Source: an uncultured Lachnospiraceae bacterium (GTDB taxonomy: Bacteria > Bacillota_A > Clostridia > Lachnospirales > Lachnospiraceae). From it: a DNA stretch of 6,749 nt. The DNA lies in contig CAJUGZ010000237.1 of the NCBI GenBank assembly GCA_910585855.1, positions 1-6,749 on the forward strand. The letters are read 5' to 3'. The notes beneath the pieces are model-generated. The model was not told the DNA's origin. It did no database searches and saw only the letters and a program-made list of their open reading frames with translations. Shown here piece by piece: positions 6,332-6,749 of this stretch (position 1 is the first letter of the stretch; each line of letters opens with the position of its first letter). A program made the position numbers and the translations under genes.

Positions 6332-6434
6332 TTGTGCCTCCTCAATCGTTAGACATTCTTAATGCTTTTATTGAAATCCATATAGAATTTATGAATCTTT
6401 ACTGCAGCAGAGGAATATCTTATTTTCTCACAAC
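6332..6434 (-). promoter_or_regulatory. rplS 5' leader (possible autoregulatory region)
   Basis: About 100 nt lie between the predicted transcription start and the ATG. The sequence TCACA-CGT-TGTGA (6440–6428) straddles the predicted start and could form a 5-bp hairpin or be a small operator. Further down, AAATTC-TATAT-GGATTT on the minus strand gives a 6-bp hairpin. L19 leaders with autoregulatory structure are known in some bacteria. I cannot say this one belongs to a known class. Confidence 0.35.
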
Positions 6435-6440
6435 GTGTGA

Positions 6441-6469
6441 ATTATAGCATATATTTCCTTTTTACGCAA
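6441..6469 (-). promoter_or_regulatory. Sigma-A promoter of rplS operon
   Basis: On the minus strand, TTGCGT (6469–6464) and TATAAT (6446–6441) are separated by exactly 17 nt. The -10 box is perfect and the -35 box matches the TTG core. Upstream (about 6470–6500) is A/T-rich with an A-tract, like an UP element. Transcription should start near 6434. The boundary of repeat copy 2 lies about 45 nt upstream of the -35 box. Confidence 0.85.
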
Positions 6470-6514
6470 GTTCTTTTTTTACTATTTCTTTAATAAATCT
6501 TTTGGAGAGAGAAC

Positions 6515-6749
6515 GCCAGATTCAAAAACGGGAAACCGCCTGCTGTTCCACGTTTCCAAAAAGTAAGAAGTTCTAAGACTTCTGCATTTTCATTCCTCCA
6601 ACCGGACAGACCGGAGCGCAATTCGCCCACATGGCAACCAAAACGAAACGAACATACCAAACAATACTACCTTCCACAAAACAATCCCGTTTCAATACAA
6701 ATGCGGGCTAAACACGCTCCTTTTTTTTCACACACTGCATGAAAGCAGT
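6515..6749. repeat. Palindromic repeat element, copy 2 (inverted relative to copy 1; cut by right edge)
   Basis: Reading rightward, this begins GCCAGATTCAAAAACGG and follows the reverse complement of copy 1. There is a perfect 32-nt match between 6553–6584 and the complement of 4368–4399. Then comes a 17-nt spacer in both copies, CCGGACAGACCGG (6602–6614), the stem arm GGAGCG (6613–6618) with CAATTC, and GCCC (6625–6628). Next is an insert of 76 nt, then GGGC (6705–6708), TAAACA, CGCTCC (6715–6720), T8 (6721–6728) and the start of the second hairpin (6729–6749). The insert is A/C-rich and does not resemble that of copy 1. The outer part of the arm (6531–6552) diverges from copy 1. The far arm should lie just beyond the window. 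Confidence 0.85.

Overview
This window carries eight protein genes, all on the minus strand and read from right to left. In transcription order they are rplS (ribosomal protein L19), lepB (signal peptidase I), rbgA/ylqF (50S assembly GTPase), rnhB (ribonuclease HII), a large FliK-like protein, a small FlhB-C-like protein, a YraN-family nuclease-like protein and pgeF (peptidoglycan editing factor, cut by the left edge). The low-GC base composition, the strong Shine-Dalgarno sites and the order rplS–lepB–rbgA–rnhB–(ylqG/ylqH-like)–yraN point to a Bacillota genome. A clostridium, most likely of the Lachnospiraceae, is my best guess. This is inferred from gene order and protein style, not from a marker gene.

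Region by region: a consensus-like sigma-A promoter (about 6441–6469) drives rplS after a leader of about 100 nt. A hairpin separates rplS from lepB, and rbgA follows lepB after 25 nt. A gene-free interval (3980–4431) lies between rbgA and rnhB and is largely filled by a palindromic repeat element of about 325 bp. After rnhB the remaining genes are tightly packed: the gaps are 54, 5 (or 32), 17 and 1 nt. A second, inverted copy of the repeat begins at 6515, upstream of the rplS promoter, and runs off the right edge.

The genes make a housekeeping cluster. L19 and RbgA belong to the large ribosomal subunit and its late assembly. RNase HII removes ribonucleotides from DNA. LepB processes secreted proteins, and PgeF edits peptidoglycan precursors. 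The FliK-like and FlhB-C-like pair is unexpected in such a setting, because in flagellar systems these two domains work together as the export switch and no other flagellar gene is present here. They match the position of ylqG and ylqH in Bacillus.

The most interesting item is the repeat family. Each copy has long inverted terminal arms, a conserved core that can form a two-stem structure, an A·T to G·C compensatory change between the copies, a T8/A8 tract, a second hairpin and an unrelated insert of 72–76 nt inside the core. One arm supplies the stop codon of rbgA.
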